A stretch of 64,000 nucleotides of DNA from Aldehydirespirator sp965221185 (GTDB lineage: Bacteria; Actinomycetota; Acidimicrobiia; Acidimicrobiales; Aldehydirespiratoraceae). The position numbers and the translations under genes are program-made. Location: NCBI GenBank assembly GCA_965221185.1, contig OZ244866.1:2914001-2978000 (forward strand). Direction: 5' to 3'. Positions 8,253-17,113 of this stretch are shown in pieces. The first letter of the stretch is position 1; every line of letters starts with the position of its first letter. The notes below the pieces were generated by a model that was given only the letters and a program-made list of their open reading frames with translations, was not told the DNA's origin and did no database searches.

Positions 8253-8576
8253 TCAGATGGCGGCGCGGGTGCGGAGGGCGGCTTGCTGGGTTTCGGCTTC
8301 GGCTCGGATGGCGGACTCGTCGGCGGTGAGCAGGCGGCTGTCGGCCACCAGCACCCGGCCGTCGACCACGACCGTGTCGACGTCGTCGGCCCGGTGGGCG
8401 TAGACCAGCTCGGAGAACACATCGGCGCCGCCAGCCGGGGTGGTGTGCAGACAGTCGCGCCGGACTACGGCCAAATCGGCCCGCTTACCCGGCTCGATAC
8501 TACCGGTTTCTCGCTCCAGACCAAGAGCTCGGGCGCCGCCCATGGTGGCCATGTCGAACGCGGTGCGGGCGGGCAC
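8253..8576 (-). pseudogene. amidohydrolase C-terminal remnant
   Basis: A 107-residue frame reads ARTAFDMATMGGARALGLER, then ETGSIEPGKRADLAVV and VDTVVVDGRVLVADSRLL. This is the C-terminal end of an MTA/SAH-deaminase- or cytosine-deaminase-like amidohydrolase. All metal-binding motifs, which lie in the first two-thirds of the family, are missing, so it cannot be active. It abuts a VapC remnant, suggesting that repeated deletions have worn this stretch down. Confidence 0.8.
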
Positions 8577-8697
8577 GGCCTCCGGACCGGCCGCAGACTA
8601 CAAGTGGCGGCGGTCACGCTAGGTCAGTGCCACCATCCAATTCCCATCAGGAAGGGCAGATCCCGCGAGACGGACACCACGGCGAGGCCGGATCCCG

Positions 8698-8838
8698 TCA
8701 GGCGCCGACGGGCCAGTGCTGGATGTGTAGCTCGGGCATCGGGAAGTCTGAGGCGTTGGCGGTGGCAAGCGCAGCCCCGACGCCGAAGGCTGCGGCTGCG
8801 ACCAGGCAGTCGGTCGCAGCCGGTAGCGTCTGGCGCCG
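8698..8838 (-). pseudogene. VapC (PIN domain) toxin C-terminal remnant
   Basis: On the minus strand the frame ending in TGA at 8698-8700 reads RQTLPAATDCLVAAAAFGVG, then AALATANASDFPMPELHIQH and W. The D-C-L-V-A-A-A-A block and the T/A-x-N-x-x-D-F block match the last ~45 residues of VapC PIN-domain toxins. The rest of the gene is absent because the GNAT-fusion gene begins at 8838 on the other strand. No antitoxin is visible beside it. Confidence 0.7.
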
Positions 8839-9995
8839 TGAGCGTGACGGGTCCGTTCGAGCGGCGGTGCGGGGAGTATGTGATCTCCGACGATCCGGGG
8901 CGATTCGACGCGGACGCCCTTCATGACTTCCTGGAAGTCGAGGGGTACTGGGGGCAGGCGCGCAGCCGGGAGCAGACCGCGGTGGCGGTGGCCAACAGCG
9001 TGGTGCTGGGGGTGTACGGGCCTGACGGGTCGATGGTGGGCGGGGCCCGGATCGTGACCGACCGGGCCAGCTTCGGCTACCTCACCGACGTGTACGTGCT
9101 GGCTGCGCACCGGGGCCTAGGGCTGGGCAAGGCTGTGGCGGCCGCGGCATGCGAGCACCCGGCGGTGGCCGGGATCAACCGGATCATGCTCATCACCGCC
9201 GACGCTCACGAGCTGTACCGGCCGCTGGGGTTCACCGAACTGCCCAAGCCGGAGGGCTGGATGGAGCTGCGTCCCGTGCCGGGCGGCCCGGCGGGTGGGA
9301 CCGCAGCGGCTGCCGACGCCGGTGACGCCGATGCGGACACGGGCGCGGGCACGGCCGACGAGCCTCGCCCTGGCGGCGGGGAGTCCGGCTCGATGTTCGA
9401 CCCTGTCGCCGGCCCGCAGCGCTACCCGGTGTGGCAGGGCGGCGGGCTGCCCGACCCTCGCACCGCCCCTGTCGCCCAAGTCGTAGCCCACCTGCTGGAA
9501 ATCGTGACTGCGGAGGGGCCGGTGACCGCTGATCGGGCCTACCGGCTCTACATCAGGGGGTCGGGGTCCTCGAAAGTCACCCAGCGGGCGCGGGCCCCGA
9601 TGGAGCAGGCGCTGGGCCGGCTCACGCTTCGGGGCCAAGTGGAGGTCGCCGAGTTCGACAACGCAGGCGAGCCCCAGCAGGTGCTGCGCTTGACGGGCAC
9701 GCCCGCGGTGGTGGTGCGCGAGTTGGGCGAGCGCTCCCTGTACGAGGTGCCCCTCAACGAGATCGCCGAACTGATGGCCCACCAGCGGCGCGAGCTGTTG
9801 GGCCGGGCCGGTGGCGCGCAGCCCGCTCACGCCGTGGCCGACGTCATCAGGCAGGCCGCTCTGCGCAGGGCCAGCCCCGAGCGACTCATGCGGGGCGTGC
9901 TCGACTCCTACGGCCTGATCCGCATGACGCAAGCCGCGGAGCAGTACCTGACAGCCGCGCTGGCCCTGCTGGGAGCAGACCCCAGCCGAAATTGA
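8838..9995 (+). CDS. GNAT acetyltransferase fused to a C-terminal winged-helix-like domain
   Basis: A 385-residue protein starting at GTG 8838, which follows the truncated VapC; the longer open frame upstream has no conserved content. Residues ~1-145 form a GNAT fold, with LTDVYVLAAHRGLGLGKAVA as the acetyl-CoA loop and LYRPLGFTELP as the C-terminal strand. A Gly/Ala/Asp linker follows (~150-190). Residues ~200-385 contain EIVTAEGPVTADRAYRLYIR and a helix-rich tail, resembling the DUF3320-type winged helix found at the end of some nuclease/helicase proteins. Substrate unknown; the fusion could acetylate nucleic-acid-bound targets. The linker composition resembles that of local repeats. Confidence 0.75.
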   Translation: MSVTGPFERRCGEYVISDDPGRFDADALHDFLEVEGYWGQARSREQTAVAVANSVVLGVYGPDGSMVGGARIVTDRASFGYLTDVYVLAAHRGLGLGKAVAAAACEHPAVAGINRIMLITADAHELYRPLGFTELPKPEGWMELRPVPGGPAGGTAAAADAGDADADTGAGTADEPRPGGGESGSMFDPVAGPQRYPVWQGGGLPDPRTAPVAQVVAHLLEIVTAEGPVTADRAYRLYIRGSGSSKVTQRARAPMEQALGRLTLRGQVEVAEFDNAGEPQQVLRLTGTPAVVVRELGERSLYEVPLNEIAELMAHQRRELLGRAGGAQPAHAVADVIRQAALRRASPERLMRGVLDSYGLIRMTQAAEQYLTAALALLGADPSRN

Positions 9996-9998
9996 TGC

Positions 9999-10038
9999 CG
10001 AAATTGGGTACCCAGTACCCAATGTGTCGACAATTTCG
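9999..10038. terminator. dyad between convergent genes, possible bidirectional terminator
   Basis: Outer arms CGAAATTG (9999-10006) and CAATTTCG (10031-10038) enclose an alternative inner hairpin TTGGGTA/TACCCAA at 10004-10022. It lies between the stop of the GNAT fusion and the stop of the Mo-hydroxylase large subunit. No T-run is obvious, so rho-independent function is uncertain. Confidence 0.4.
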
Positions 10039-10046
10039 TGACGGGG

Positions 10047-12539
10047 TTACCGGGCCGGGGCGGCGGCCTGTTGGAGCAAGGACCAGACCCGGGGCGGGGT
10101 TAGGGGCAGCTCGGTGGGCCAGACACCCACTGCCCGGCCCACCGCGGCGGCCACTGCGGCCGGGACCGGGTTGAGGGCGCCCTCGCCAGCGCCCTTGGCG
10201 CCGTAGGGGCCGGCCCCGTCGCCCCGCTCGGCCAGCACCGAAGTCACCTGGCGGGGGGTGTCGCGCAGGCGAGGCACCCGGTACTCGATCAGGTTGGGGT
10301 TGGTGAGCTGCTCGCCGTCGTAGACCATCTCCTCCCACAGGGCGATGCCCAGGCCCTGGGTGGCCGCGCCCAGATCCTGGCCCTTGACCAGGTCGGGGTT
10401 CACGGCGTGGCCGACGTCACCCACGGTGACAAGGTGCTCGATCGTGACCTCGCCGGTGGCCTCGTCCACGGCCACCTCCACGCCCACCGCGCCGATCTCC
10501 CAGAACGGGGGCAGGATCGCGGTGGCGCCGTCGCGGCGGATCACACCCACCCCCACTACCTCGCCGGCATCGGCGCCGAACCACTGCCGGATCACTTCTG
10601 CCGGCGCTAGGACCGAGGCGCCCGACTCAGAGCTGGAACCGCTGTCCCCCGCATCCAACACGACGCCCCGCTCAGAGCCGGAACCGCTCCCGCCGCCGGC
10701 CAACACGGCACCCGACTCGTAGGTGGAGTCGCTCTCCCTCGTGGCCGAGAGCCGGACGCGGACCAGGCCGTCGCGTACCTGCACGTCGTCGAGCGCGACG
10801 CCAGCGGACTCGGCGGCCCGCTCTCGCAGGACGCGCCACAGGTCGGCGCAGGCGGCCTGTACCGCCAGGCCGACCACGGTGGTGGTGCGGCTGGCGCCGG
10901 TGGTCCACTCGAAGGGGGTGAAGCGGGTGTCGCTCTGGCCGACGGCCACCGCGTCGAGGTCGACGTGCAACTCGCGTGCCGCGATCTGGGCCAGAGCGGT
11001 GCGACTGCCCTGGCCCATCTCGGTGCTGCTGACCAGCAGGGTGACCGACCCGTCGGCGTGCATGCGCACCTGGGCGGTGGAGATGGGCGAGGCGCCCGCG
11101 TCGCTGGCGGTCACGGCCACGGCCCGGCCGCGGCGCACACCGGCCTCGGACGCAGCTCCGCCGGCGGCGTCGCGGGCGGCGCCAACGCGGTCGGCGGCAT
11201 CCCGGCCAGCGCCAACGCGGTCGGCGGCATCGCGGCCAGCACCATCGCGGGCGGCGGCGTGGGCGTCGAGGGCGCACACGATGGCGTCGAGGTCGGCGAC
11301 CAGGTCGGCGTCGAGGGGGCGCTTGCCGGCGATGAGGGTGTCGCCGGGAGCCAGCAGGTTGCGGCGGCGCAGCTCGACCGGGTCGATCCCGAGCCGGTCG
11401 GCGGCCATGTCCATGTTGAGCTCCCCCGCCAGCGCGCCCTGGGGGGCACCGAAGCCCCGGTACGACGACGCCGGGGAGGTGTTGGTGTACACCGCAGTGC
11501 CCCGCACCCGCAGGTTGGGCATCCGGTAGGGGCCGAAGCTGCGGTTGATGCTCTTGGTGAGCACCAGCGGGCTGTTGTCGGCGTAGGCGCCGGTGTCGAA
11601 GCGGATGTCGATGGCGCGGGCGACTATGCGGGCGCCGGCGTCGAAGCCGGTGCGCACCGTGACCAGCGCGCCGTCGGCCCGGGTGGTGTACATGGCCGCC
11701 TCGACGTCGGTGGTGACCTTCACCGGCCGTCCCGAGGCCCACGACGCGGCCGCGGCCAGCGGCTCCAGCTTGGTGTAGGACTTCGAGCCGTAGCCGCCGC
11801 CGATGAACGGCACCTCGACTCGCACCGCGGCCAGCGGCAGCGAGAACATCCGGGCCAGCTCCCTGCGGACCATCAGCGGGTGCTGGGCGGTGGACACCAC
11901 GTGCAGGGAGCCGGGCTGCCAGTCGGCCAGAGCGTTGTAGGTCTCCATGGCGTAGCCGTAGACGATGGGGAACTTGGTGGTGGTCTCGACCACGGTGGCG
12001 GCTCCGGCAAGGGCGGCCTCGGTGTCGCCCCAGGCCAGCTCGTCGCGGTGGGCGACGTTGTCGGCAGAGGCGGCCGGGGCCACCCCGAGGAACTCCTGGC
12101 CCGGCTCCACGTAGGACTGCTCATGGATGAGCACGTCGGAGGCGAGGGCGCTGGCCGCGTCGGTGAGGGCGGGCAGATCGTCGTAGTCGACCCACACCAG
12201 CTCGGCCGCGTCGGCGGCCTGATGGGGGGTCTCGGCCACCACCACCGCCACCGGCTCGCCGTAGTAGCGGACCTTGCCGTCGGCCAGGACGGCGTGGTCG
12301 GCGACGATGTGGCCGAAGCGGCGGCCGAGGTCGCCGAGGTCGTCGGCGGTGACCACCGCGATCACACCGGGGGCGGATTCGGCCCCGGCCCGGTCGATGC
12401 CGGTGATGTGGGCGTGGGCTCGCTCGGAGCGGACCACGGCGGCGTGGGCCATGTTGGGGAGGACCATGTCCACGGCGTAGCGGGCCCGGCCGGTGACCTT
12501 CTCCCAGGCATCCCGCCGGGGCACGGCCGGGCCGCTCAT
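10047..12539 (-). CDS. xanthine dehydrogenase-family molybdenum hydroxylase, large subunit
   Basis: An 830-residue molybdopterin-binding subunit that would hydroxylate a heterocycle or aldehyde using water. Family motifs include AWEKVTGRARYAVDM at the N-terminus, GGYGSKSYTKLEP near the Mo domain, SYRGFGAPQGALAGE, and the catalytic-glutamate region GAKGAGEGALNPVPAAVAAA. ATG 12539 is used because the longer frame runs into the 2Fe-2S gene. Two unusual inserts are present: a tandem GAGRDAADRV-type repeat near 11160-11262 and a Ser/Gly-rich triple repeat near 10600-10740. Subunit order FAD, FeS, Mo on one strand matches CoxMSL-type operons. Substrate unknown. Confidence 0.88.
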   Translation of the reverse strand: MSGPAVPRRDAWEKVTGRARYAVDMVLPNMAHAAVVRSERAHAHITGIDRAGAESAPGVIAVVTADDLGDLGRRFGHIVADHAVLADGKVRYYGEPVAVVVAETPHQAADAAELVWVDYDDLPALTDAASALASDVLIHEQSYVEPGQEFLGVAPAASADNVAHRDELAWGDTEAALAGAATVVETTTKFPIVYGYAMETYNALADWQPGSLHVVSTAQHPLMVRRELARMFSLPLAAVRVEVPFIGGGYGSKSYTKLEPLAAAASWASGRPVKVTTDVEAAMYTTRADGALVTVRTGFDAGARIVARAIDIRFDTGAYADNSPLVLTKSINRSFGPYRMPNLRVRGTAVYTNTSPASSYRGFGAPQGALAGELNMDMAADRLGIDPVELRRRNLLAPGDTLIAGKRPLDADLVADLDAIVCALDAHAAARDGAGRDAADRVGAGRDAADRVGAARDAAGGAASEAGVRRGRAVAVTASDAGASPISTAQVRMHADGSVTLLVSSTEMGQGSRTALAQIAARELHVDLDAVAVGQSDTRFTPFEWTTGASRTTTVVGLAVQAACADLWRVLRERAAESAGVALDDVQVRDGLVRVRLSATRESDSTYESGAVLAGGGSGSGSERGVVLDAGDSGSSSESGASVLAPAEVIRQWFGADAGEVVGVGVIRRDGATAILPPFWEIGAVGVEVAVDEATGEVTIEHLVTVGDVGHAVNPDLVKGQDLGAATQGLGIALWEEMVYDGEQLTNPNLIEYRVPRLRDTPRQVTSVLAERGDGAGPYGAKGAGEGALNPVPAAVAAAVGRAVGVWPTELPLTPPRVWSLLQQAAAPAR

Positions 12540-12627
12540 CGCGCCGTCTCCCGCGACCCGGAGGGCATACATGCGGCGGCGCCCGCAGACGCGAGGGTGA
12601 GTCGTCCGGGCTGTCCGGCAGCAGCCA

Positions 12628-13140
12628 TCACTGGCCGTCCTCCGCGGTTGCAGCCGCCAGCCGGGCGGCCGCGACGGTGACGGCGGTCTCGATGGGCGCA
12701 TAGCCGGTGCAGCGGCACAGGTTGCCGTCCATCCACTCCCGCACGTAGGCCCGGTCGGCGTCGGGATAGGCATCCAGCAGGGCGACGGCCATCATGATGA
12801 AGCCGGGCGTGCAGTAGCCACACTGCAGGGCGTTGGCCTCCATGAACGCCTCCTGCACCGGGTGCAGCTCGCGGCCGCGGGCCAAGCCCTCGACGGTGAG
12901 CACGTCAGTGCCGTCGAGGTCGCAAGCCAGGGTGGTGCACGAGCTGACCGGGTTGCCGTCCACCAGCACGGTGCAGGCACCGCACACCTGCATCTCGCAG
13001 CTCACCTTGGTGCCGGTGAGGCCCAGGCGGTCGCGCAGCAGCTCGGCCACCGTGAGCCGCACCGGCACCAGCATCTCGACATCGCGCTCGTTGACCCGGC
13101 ACCGGACCACCGTCGATATCGACGCCTGTGAACCGGTCAT
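12628..13140 (-). CDS. Mo hydroxylase 2Fe-2S subunit
   Basis: About 170 residues from ATG 13140. The plant-type ferredoxin cluster C-EMQVC-GAC and the second, Mo-proximal cluster CGYCTPGF...NLCRCTGY are both complete. This subunit relays electrons from the Mo site to the FAD subunit. A longer frame from 13179 adds unconserved residues. The gap to the large subunit is 88 bp and to the FAD gene also 88 bp, all on the same strand, so this is one operon. Confidence 0.9.
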   Translation of the reverse strand: MTGSQASISTVVRCRVNERDVEMLVPVRLTVAELLRDRLGLTGTKVSCEMQVCGACTVLVDGNPVSSCTTLACDLDGTDVLTVEGLARGRELHPVQEAFMEANALQCGYCTPGFIMMAVALLDAYPDADRAYVREWMDGNLCRCTGYAPIETAVTVAAARLAAATAEDGQ

Positions 13141-13228
13141 CGAACCACACCCGGGCCATCGGGCCCATGGCTCGCCCACGCGCCGCTTGTTCGGCCGGCC
13201 GCGACCCGGCCCACGCGAGACGCGGCTG

Positions 13229-14020
13229 TCATCGGACCGCCCCCAGCGTTCGTTCCAGATGGGCCCGCAGCACCGAGCGCTTGTAGGCGGGCGGGCCGGT
13301 CATGTCGTCGCTGAGCTCCAGCCCGTCCACGAATGCGGCCAGCCCGGCGATGTCGCCCGCGGCGAGCACGGCCCGGGTGGGCCGCTCGGTGGCCGCGCCC
13401 ACGGTGACCTCCCACCGGGCCTCGGTGACCACCAGAGCCACGCCCAGGGTGGGCCGCTCGTAGCTCTGGAGCTTCCAGTAGGACATGCCGGGCGGTTCGA
13501 ACGGAACCGTGACGGTGGTGAGGATCTCGTCAGGCTCGAGCGAGGTCTCGAACGCGCCCACGATCAGCTCGTCGATCGACAGGGTGCGGGTGCTTCCGGC
13601 GGAGCGGACCTCGGCCGTCGCACCGAGCGCCACCAGCACGCAGCCCAGGTCGGAGCGGGGCTCGGCGAAGCAGAGGTTGCCGCCGACGGTGCCGGTGGAG
13701 CGCACCCGGGCATTGCCCACCCGCGAGGCGGCCCCGGCCAGCGTGGGCAGGTGTTCGCGAACAGCGGGATGCTCCGACAACCGCCTGTGCGTCACCGCGG
13801 CCCCGATCGTCACGGTGCCAGCGTCGGCGTCGACCCCGATCCCTCTCAGGGCCTCCACGCGCTTGAGGTCCACGATGGCAGCCGGGCGGCGCAGACCCAG
13901 GCCCATGGCCGGCACCAGCTCGGTGCCCCCGGCATAGGGCGCGTGGTCGTAGTCGACCGAGGCCACCACCTCGTCCAGGTCGTCCGAGCGAACCAGCCCC
14001 AACTCCGGCAGCACCGGCAT
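13229..14020 (-). CDS. Mo hydroxylase FAD-binding subunit
   Basis: A 263-residue CoxM/XdhB-like protein. FAD pyrophosphate loops appear as YAGGTELVPAMGLGLRRP near residue 28 and GNARVRSTGTVGGNLCFAEP near 101, which carry the usual AGGTDL- and TIGGN-type motifs. The CO-dehydrogenase flavoprotein C-terminal domain follows. It is the first gene of the three-subunit operon. The start codon lies 30 bp from a divergent decayed dehydrogenase gene, leaving a very short promoter region. Confidence 0.9.
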   Translation of the reverse strand: MPVLPELGLVRSDDLDEVVASVDYDHAPYAGGTELVPAMGLGLRRPAAIVDLKRVEALRGIGVDADAGTVTIGAAVTHRRLSEHPAVREHLPTLAGAASRVGNARVRSTGTVGGNLCFAEPRSDLGCVLVALGATAEVRSAGSTRTLSIDELIVGAFETSLEPDEILTTVTVPFEPPGMSYWKLQSYERPTLGVALVVTEARWEVTVGAATERPTRAVLAAGDIAGLAAFVDGLELSDDMTGPPAYKRSVLRAHLERTLGAVR

Positions 14021-14050
14021 CAGCCCGGAAACTCCACGGCACCATGAGTC

Positions 14051-14906
14051 ATGGCCCGTATGGTGTCAACGTGGCAGGATGCATCCATCATCGGCTGGGC
14101 GATGGACTCGGCAATCGCTAGGCCGATCGTCCGCTTCCGGGCCGACGCGGCACTTGCTCTCGCCCGAGACATCTTCATTGCCCACGGCGCCTGCTGGCAG
14201 AACGCCGCCGCCGTGGCCGAGCACCTCGTTGGCAACGACTGCCTCGGGGTCCCCTCCCATGGACTACACCGGGTGGTGCAATACACCGACGACATCCGGA
14301 GCGGCCTGCTGCGCCCGGCTGCCGTGCCCACGGTGCGAGCCATCGCACCGACCCGGACACAGGTAGAAGGAGGAGGCACCTTCGGAGTGGTGGGCGCCAT
14401 GGCGGCGGTCGACGCCGCGGCCGACCTGGTCGCGGCCCTTGGCATCGCGTTCGTGACCGTCCGGGACATCCATTGCGACGCGGAGGGTCGCATGTCGTCG
14501 AATCCGGAGGCTCTCTACACCGAGCCGCCCGGCTTCCTGCTCCCGCTCGGCGGGGAGCACCACGGCCACAAGGGTTTCGCTCTGGGGCTGCTTGCCGATG
14601 TGGCGGCGACGCTCATGTCCGGCGACGAATGCGACGACACGAACGGACGGGGCTACAACCTGTCGATTCTGGCTGTTCGGGGCGACCCTTTGCTGGCCGA
14701 GCGCGCCGATGGGTTGGTCCGGTACCTGCGCTCGTCTGCTCCTCGCGACCCCCCTCCACGCCGTTCGCATTCCGGGGCACATCAAGCCGGACTCCGTCGG
14801 CGACGAGGCCGAGATCGAGCTAGGGGCGGCCACAGGGCAGCGCGTGGCTGCAGTGGCCGAGAGCTGCGCGGTCGCGCTGCCCGCGGTCACGGAGACGCGC
14901 GCTTGA
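14051..14906 (+). pseudogene. Ldh2/malate dehydrogenase-family oxidoreductase, internally deleted and frameshifted
   Basis: The N-terminal part has the family's GVPSHGLHRVVQYTDDIRSG block. After GIAFVTVRDIHCDAEGRMS the protein jumps to LLPLGGEHHGHKGFALGLLADVAATLMSG, so roughly 100 residues containing the NADH-binding segment are missing. Near 14740 the frame shifts by one, and the tail LLLATPLHAVRIPGHIKPDS continues in another frame to the TGA at 14904-14906. Family proteins are about 340-360 residues. The gene is clearly non-functional and ends beside repeat copy E. Confidence 0.85.
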
Positions 14907-14920
14907 GAAGTGCGCTCTGA

Positions 14921-14999
14921 CGGCGGGCCGCTCGGGCCACGGCCTCGCTGTCGACTTCGCTATTGCGACGACGATTCGCGGCCTGCCCGCTCGGCCTCT
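14921..14999 (+). repeat. dispersed intergenic repeat, copy E (right half)
   Basis: Contains GGGCCGCTCGGGCCACGGCC near the left and GCGGCCTGCCCGCTCGGCCT at the right, as in copies A and D. The MFS gene on the other strand takes its stop codon from the end of this element. Confidence 0.8.
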
Positions 15000-16281
15000 A
15001 GGGCTCCACACCGCCGGAGGGCGGGACCGGCGCCGCGGCCCGGCGGGGCGGTGCTATCCATCCGGCGAAGCGGAGCGCGGTGGCCGCGCCGACCAGCAGC
15101 ATGCACACGATGAACCAAGCCCACACATAGGACCCGACGGCGTCCAGGAAGGCGCCGAACGCCATCGGGCCGACCATAGCGCCCAGGGAGTAGCCGACGA
15201 AGGTCAGCGCGGTGGCGCGGGCCACCGCCTTGGGGGCCCGGTCAGCGACGGCGGCAGTCAGGGCGCCGAGGCAGGCGGTCTGCACGATCATGCCCCCGAC
15301 GAAGCCGACCACGGCCACGCCCACACCGAACGCCGCTCCGGCCAGGATCAGGGCGCCGAATACGGCCCGGATCAGGCACAGAGTCATGACCAGACGGGTC
15401 CTGTACCGCACGAAACCGAATATCCCCCACATGATCCGCTGGTTGGTGGAGAGAGCCGCTACCAGACGGATCCGGGTGTCGGGATCCATCCGGTCGGCCA
15501 GCAGGCTGGCAGCGATCACGGTCGTGAAGGTGATCGCCGCGGCCGTCCCCACCAGAACGCCCGACAGCGTGGGTGTGGCGCCGAGAGACTCGATGTATGA
15601 CACCGCCCAGGTGAGAGTCGGCGCGAAGCCGGCGAGCATCAGGAACGCCGCGACCGGGAACCAGCCGAAGTGCTTCGGGAGTCGACGCTCGACATCCTCC
15701 TCACGTTCGGGGCGATCGTCGCCGAGCACGCTCAGCGCCAGCAGCGCCGCCGCGGCGGCCCCCACCCCCAGGGCGCCCATCACCCACTCCCAGCTCCAGC
15801 GGTCCGCGGCCCAGGGTCCGAAGAACGCAGTCAGGGCGATGATCGCGGGAACACCGGCATTGGTGCCGACCATCGCCGCCGTGCGCCAGCGCGCGCTGAC
15901 CGCGTGCACGACAGCCACGCTGGTTCCCACACCCGAGAGCGCGGATCCGAAGCCGCTGAGCACCGCCGCGGCCAGCAGGGCCGGATAGCTGCCCAGAGCG
16001 GCGGCCAGGCCGGCGGCAAGCGTTCCGAGCGCCAGGTTGGACGTCACCGCGCAACGCGCTCCCCAACGGTCGGTGATGCGTCCGGCGGGAACCGACGCCA
16101 GACCGGAGCAGCCGAAGTGCAGACTCACCAGAAGCCCGACCTGCCAGTAATGGATGCCAAGATCGGCACGCAGAGCGGACGCAAGGAGCCCCGGCAGGAG
16201 ACCCACGCCCACGCTGAAGGCGGTGGACGATGAACTGACCGCTACCACGGCCAGCGGCCGTGCTCTGCTCGCCGTTGCCAT
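14998..16281 (-). CDS. MFS transporter
   Basis: A 427-residue membrane protein with about 12 hydrophobic segments and the MFS motif A as GRITDRWGARCAVTSN near residue 70. A second copy of motif-A character, SLLADRMDPDTRIRL, opens the C-terminal half. The family moves small solutes by proton coupling; the substrate cannot be inferred. It starts at ATG 16281. Its stop lies in the repeat element, so the C-terminus may have been set by the repeat. The 218 bp upstream hold no recognisable gene. Confidence 0.85.
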   Translation of the reverse strand: MATASRARPLAVVAVSSSSTAFSVGVGLLPGLLASALRADLGIHYWQVGLLVSLHFGCSGLASVPAGRITDRWGARCAVTSNLALGTLAAGLAAALGSYPALLAAAVLSGFGSALSGVGTSVAVVHAVSARWRTAAMVGTNAGVPAIIALTAFFGPWAADRWSWEWVMGALGVGAAAAALLALSVLGDDRPEREEDVERRLPKHFGWFPVAAFLMLAGFAPTLTWAVSYIESLGATPTLSGVLVGTAAAITFTTVIAASLLADRMDPDTRIRLVAALSTNQRIMWGIFGFVRYRTRLVMTLCLIRAVFGALILAGAAFGVGVAVVGFVGGMIVQTACLGALTAAVADRAPKAVARATALTFVGYSLGAMVGPMAFGAFLDAVGSYVWAWFIVCMLLVGAATALRFAGWIAPPRRAAAPVPPSGGVEP

Positions 16282-16499
16282 GTGAGCTGCCAGTCAGCCC
16301 ACTCCGGCGGGTGCCGAAATCGTTGTGGTCGTCGGAATGCCCCCTCCACGCCAGAATCGCCCGCAGCCGGAGAGCCGCCAGGCGAACCGCGAGGATAACC
16401 GGCGCCTTGATCCTCGCAGGCGGCAAGCTCGTCCCGGAACGTAACGAAGACCCATCGCGTCGCCGGCTCGTGGCTGGCAGCCAGCGCACTAATGTCGCC

Positions 16500-17056
16500 A
16501 TGACGGACCTGCCCCACCGGACGGTGGCCAGAGATCTGGCGTTCCCGGAGGGACCCGTGGCGCTGTCGGACGGGTCGGTGCTGCTCGTGGAGGTGCGGGG
16601 GCCGCGCGTCACCAGAGTCATGCCCGACGGACCCGTGAAACGGTCGCGAGCTGGGACAATCCCGCCACAGCCGGACCGAACGGCCTGGCCGTCGGTCCGG
16701 ACGGCGCGGTCTACATCTGCAACAGCGGTGGTTTCGCCTGGCACGAGTACCACGGCGTCTGGGTGCCCGCGCTTCCGGGCACGGGCGTCGGGCAGAGCGC
16801 CGAGTACATCACGGGCAGCATCGAGCGCCTCGACCTGGACACCGGCGAGGTGACGGTGCTCTACACCGCCTGCGGGGGGCATCGCCTGTGCGGTCCGAAC
16901 GACCTGGTGTTCGACGCCGACGGTGGCCTGTGGTTCACCGACCGCGGGAAGTCGCGCGCCGACGAGGTCGACCGGGTGGGAGTATTCTATGCCGAGAGCA
17001 GGCTCATCGCCTACGAGTGGCCCCGGCCAGGTCTGCAGCTGGCCTTCAACCTCTAG
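16500..17056 (+). pseudogene. SMP-30/gluconolactonase-family protein, frameshifted and truncated
   Basis: The frame from ATG 16500 encodes FPEGPVALSDGSVLLVEVRG and then breaks near 16640 by one base. The homologous sequence continues in another frame as SWDNPATAGPNGLAVGPDGA, VYICNSGGFAWHEYHG and CGPNDLVFDADGGLWFTDRG. After VGVFYAESR it jumps to LIAYEWPRPGLQLAFNL and stops at 17056, missing about a third of the beta-propeller. Intact family members are about 300 residues and are Ca-dependent lactonases. Confidence 0.85.
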
Positions 17057-17060
17057 CCGC

Positions 17061-17086
17061 CACTGCTGCTATCCGCTCGGCCTCTG
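17061..17086 (+). repeat. dispersed intergenic repeat, copy F (right tip only)
   Basis: Reads GCTGCTATCCGCTCGGCCTC near its end, matching the right terminus of copies A, D and E. It follows directly on the truncated SMP-30 gene. Confidence 0.6.
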
Positions 17087-17113
17087 AGGCGCTGCCATAG
17101 CCAATCCGCTGTT

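Noticed and set aside
10965..12680. Long plus-strand open frame opposite the Mo-hydroxylase large subunit
   Set aside because: Repetitive His/Gly/Val-rich composition without domains, typical of antisense frames in high-GC DNA. The same applies to other long frames opposite well-supported genes.
16282..16499. 91-codon minus-strand frame between the MFS and SMP-30 genes
   Set aside because: No recognisable domain, unusual residue use and overlap with the MFS start; treated as non-coding spacer.
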